Below, piece by piece: positions 32,085 through 33,560 of a stretch of DNA of 33,560 nt. Numbering within the stretch: position 1 is the stretch's first letter; the number at the start of each line of letters is the position of its first letter. The stretch covers positions 1 to 33,560 of the forward strand of contig JALQUD010000004.1 in assembly GCA_023268595.1 (NCBI GenBank), read 5' to 3'. The position numbers and the translations under genes were made by a program. The notes beneath the pieces were generated by a model, which was not told the origin of the DNA, did not search any database, and saw nothing but the letters and a program-made list of their open reading frames with translations. The stretch is from Candidatus Saccharimonadia bacterium. Lineage in GTDB: Bacteria > Patescibacteriota > Saccharimonadia > Saccharimonadales > UBA4665.

Positions 32085-33078
32085 TGGTCCCCTGGGTCGA
32101 CAGAGAAGCAGCCATGTCCAAGAAGGAGGTTTTCATTGGGGTGGCTCGCCAGTCAAGAACTTGTGACGTTGTTGTTGTGTCGAGGGTGGTTCGCTTTCCC
32201 AGCATCGGCACGGCGCCGCGTGCTTCTCGACTAAACAGGCCCATCGCCTTGAGGAGCACCGTCGGTGCTTTGCGCGTTGAGACCCTTGAGTAGCCGGCTT
32301 GCTTGAGAATCTCGGCAAGTTCCGTGTAGGGCACGGGGTCTGAGGTGGCCGCGATGAAACGTTGCCCTGCGGCGAGAGGTGTGGTCATCGCTTTCACGTG
32401 GAGCTTTGCCACGTCCCGGACGTCGACCACGTTCAGAGCAATGTCTGGGAGCATCGGCATCTTGCCACCGATCATGTCGGACATCATCGAGACGCTTGAG
32501 CTGCTGAGTTCAGGGTCTAGCGGTGGTCCAGAGACCCCACCGGGATTAATGACGGTGAGTTCCATGTCACCCCCCTGAACGGCTTCCCAGGCAGCTTGCT
32601 CAGCGAGCGTCTTGCTCTTGGCGTAGGCGCCGATGTTTGCGGTGGTGTCCGACCAGGAGTCAGGGCCGTAGCGGCCGTTGCTCCGGCCGGCAACCATCGC
32701 GAAGGTGGATGATGTGAGAACGAGGCGGGTCACTCCAGCCCGTTGCGCAGCCTTGATCACGCGGACGGTCCCATTGACCGCCGGAGCAATCACGTCATTT
32801 TCATCTTTCGGCTCGGTCAGGATGAATGGAGACGCGACATGCATGACGTATGTGCATCCAGACATGGCATCGTCCCAGCCAGCATCGGAGACAAGATTCG
32901 TCTCCGCGAAGCTAAGACGGTCTACCGGGGCTACGGCTGCGATCGCGTCCTTCGTTGCTTCGGTCTTTGATTGTGAGCGAACAGTCCCAATGACCTCGTA
33001 GTTACTTCGAAGCAATTCGGCTGCGATGTGCTGCCCGATGTAGCCGCTAATGCCTGTAACGAGGACTCTTTCGGTCAT
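32062..33078 (-). CDS. SDR-type NAD(P)-dependent epimerase / dihydroflavonol-reductase-like oxidoreductase
   Basis: 338 aa Rossmann protein of the extended SDR group. Seen: the cofactor loop VTGISGYIGQHIAAELL (about residues 6-22), VMHVASPF near 78-85, LVLTSSTFAMVAG around 120 and the catalytic YAKSK (about 152-156). This pattern fits aldehyde or ketone reductases like dihydroflavonol-4-reductase rather than sugar epimerases. AGGAG lies 8-9 nt before ATG 33078. It is the first gene of an operon with the HxlR regulator behind a promoter-operator at 33138-33166, a common layout for reactive-aldehyde or quinone defence. Codon choice and the classic Shine-Dalgarno start differ from the rest of the window, in line with an origin in another organism. 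Confidence 0.85.
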   Translation of the reverse strand: MTERVLVTGISGYIGQHIAAELLRSNYEVIGTVRSQSKTEATKDAIAAVAPVDRLSFAETNLVSDAGWDDAMSGCTYVMHVASPFILTEPKDENDVIAPAVNGTVRVIKAAQRAGVTRLVLTSSTFAMVAGRSNGRYGPDSWSDTTANIGAYAKSKTLAEQAAWEAVQGGDMELTVINPGGVSGPPLDPELSSSSVSMMSDMIGGKMPMLPDIALNVVDVRDVAKLHVKAMTTPLAAGQRFIAATSDPVPYTELAEILKQAGYSRVSTRKAPTVLLKAMGLFSREARGAVPMLGKRTTLDTTTTSQVLDWRATPMKTSFLDMAASLSTQGTNEQRNSA

Positions 33079-33137
33079 GTCTGATCGCTCCTAAGGATTG
33101 AGTTGGGCGTGGTCGGTGCTGTCCGCAGGCGTTGCGG

Positions 33138-33166
33138 ATTATTACTTGCAAAATGCAAGTTAACAA
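33138..33166 (-). promoter_or_regulatory. Promoter with HxlR-type operator filling the spacer
   Basis: Minus strand: TTGTTA (33161-33166), a 17-nt spacer, AATAAT (33138-33143). The spacer is exactly the dyad ACTTGCA, 3 nt, TGCAAGT (33144-33160). Binding there would block RNA polymerase, so HxlR probably represses its own operon. Confidence 0.7.
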
Positions 33167-33360
33167 ACACCTTCGATTTCTGCAAGGCTGAGTTAGGTCG
33201 ATGTCTAAATGCGCCCGAGCAAGTGATCGGACTCGACCCCTGTTCTTACGTGCGTCTAGTAATCCATCCCCGTACCCGGCGTGCCCTCTGGTCTGGTTGT
33301 GGAAGCCGTGACTGTGAGCGTTGAGAAAAACAAGGGTCGACGAAAGGGCGAGGGGAGTAG
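33167..33360. other. Region without a recognised gene at the right end
   Basis: Between the SDR promoter and the possible partial frame at 33361. Short frames on both strands lack ribosome sites and familiar motifs. I see nothing else in it. Confidence 0.3.
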
Positions 33361-33560
33361 GTGAGAACTCGTCCCTCTCGACAACTGGATCCCACACGCA
33401 AGGGGAGTCGCTACCCGCTCACCAACCGGCAGCCGTGGTGCCTGTTGTGCATCAGGAAGCGCACCCACGAAACCCAACGCGGCCAGCGGTTCAGTTGTCG
33501 TTCGACCGGACGGTGCGTCGTGCGCGGGCAGGGTCGTGCGTGTCAGCGGAGTTCGACGGG
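33361..33560 (+). CDS. Possible partial ORF with zinc-ribbon-like cysteines
   Basis: A GTG at 33361, preceded by GAGGGGAG, opens a frame with no stop to the window end (66 codons). It is Arg-rich and carries WCLLC and then FSCRSTGRC, a CxxC...C spacing that could bind zinc. I do not recognise it. The short length and high Arg content mean it may be chance. Confidence 0.2.
   Translation, partial: MRTRPSRQLDPTRKGSRYPLTNRQPWCLLCIRKRTHETQRGQRFSCRSTGRCVVRGQGRACQRSST

Noticed and set aside
33256..33477. 73-codon minus-strand frame at the right end
   Set aside because: No ribosome site or motif; it overlaps another low-confidence frame on plus and the DNA is too near the edge to judge.
1..33560. 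tRNA, rRNA, insertion sequences or transposase genes
   Set aside because: No tRNA cloverleaf with TTCRANNC-type arm, no rRNA words and no DDE or serine/tyrosine recombinase motifs were noticed by eye; a covariance-model search could still find something small.

Overview
The window looks like a piece of a small-genome Patescibacteria (CPR) chromosome, most likely a Saccharibacteria (TM7) relative. This is inferred from gene content: an archaeal-type aspartyl-tRNA synthetase, a MutY-like glycosylase without iron-sulfur cysteines, a GtrA / O-antigen ligase / sugar transferase / GT4 surface-glycan block, an S49 protease, an RHS giant, and many lineage-restricted membrane proteins of unknown function. 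Many start codons lack a Shine-Dalgarno site and instead have a -10-like hexamer 6-13 nt upstream, which suggests frequent leaderless transcription. TGA is used as an ordinary stop (for example in the GT4, O-antigen ligase and RHS genes), so the genetic code appears standard.

Layout. 1-1.2 kb: 3' part of a Sua5/TsaC-family gene, convergent with a mutY-like gene. 1.2-9.3 kb: mostly minus-strand envelope genes: a large secreted SGNH hydrolase, single-pass membrane proteins, a membrane-anchored propeller protein and a DUF1295 membrane enzyme, with an LssY_C-domain protein on plus. 9.3-11 kb: aspS with its terminator and a long leader, preceded by an AT-rich inverted repeat. 11-13.4 kb: a phage-tail-spike-like beta-helix protein. 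13.4-18 kb: a CBS-domain membrane protein fused to a lysozyme-like domain, a DsbA-like thioredoxin, a strong terminator, a possible 30-aa ORF and a Kef-type antiporter. 18-20.3 kb: a conserved-looking hypothetical with a probable C-terminal frameshift, and a LexA-like DNA-binding protein with no protease domain. 20.3-24.8 kb: surface-polysaccharide genes arranged around a divergent promoter with one shared palindromic -10; the sugar transferase is interrupted by an in-frame TGA. 24.8-26.9 kb: SppA-like protease and a secreted or anchored protein.

26.9-31.7 kb is an AT-richer accessory region: a DUF2283-like ORF, a PH-like membrane protein, a 39-aa membrane protein whose start overlaps the RHS stop (ATGA), the RHS protein, a divergent VbhA-like antitoxin ORF broken at a run of seven A, and an inverted 123-nt fragment of the same RHS gene. 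From about 31,740 to the end the character changes: an HxlR regulator and an SDR reductase/epimerase form an operon with a classical promoter, an operator and a good Shine-Dalgarno site. The HxlR reading frame runs straight into the RHS fragment, so this end is either a recent transfer or an assembly chimera.

The strongest leads are the RHS/39-aa pair with the broken antitoxin and RHS remnant beside it, the CBS-lysozyme fusion, the cytoplasm-made tail-spike-like protein, and the symmetric divergent promoter.
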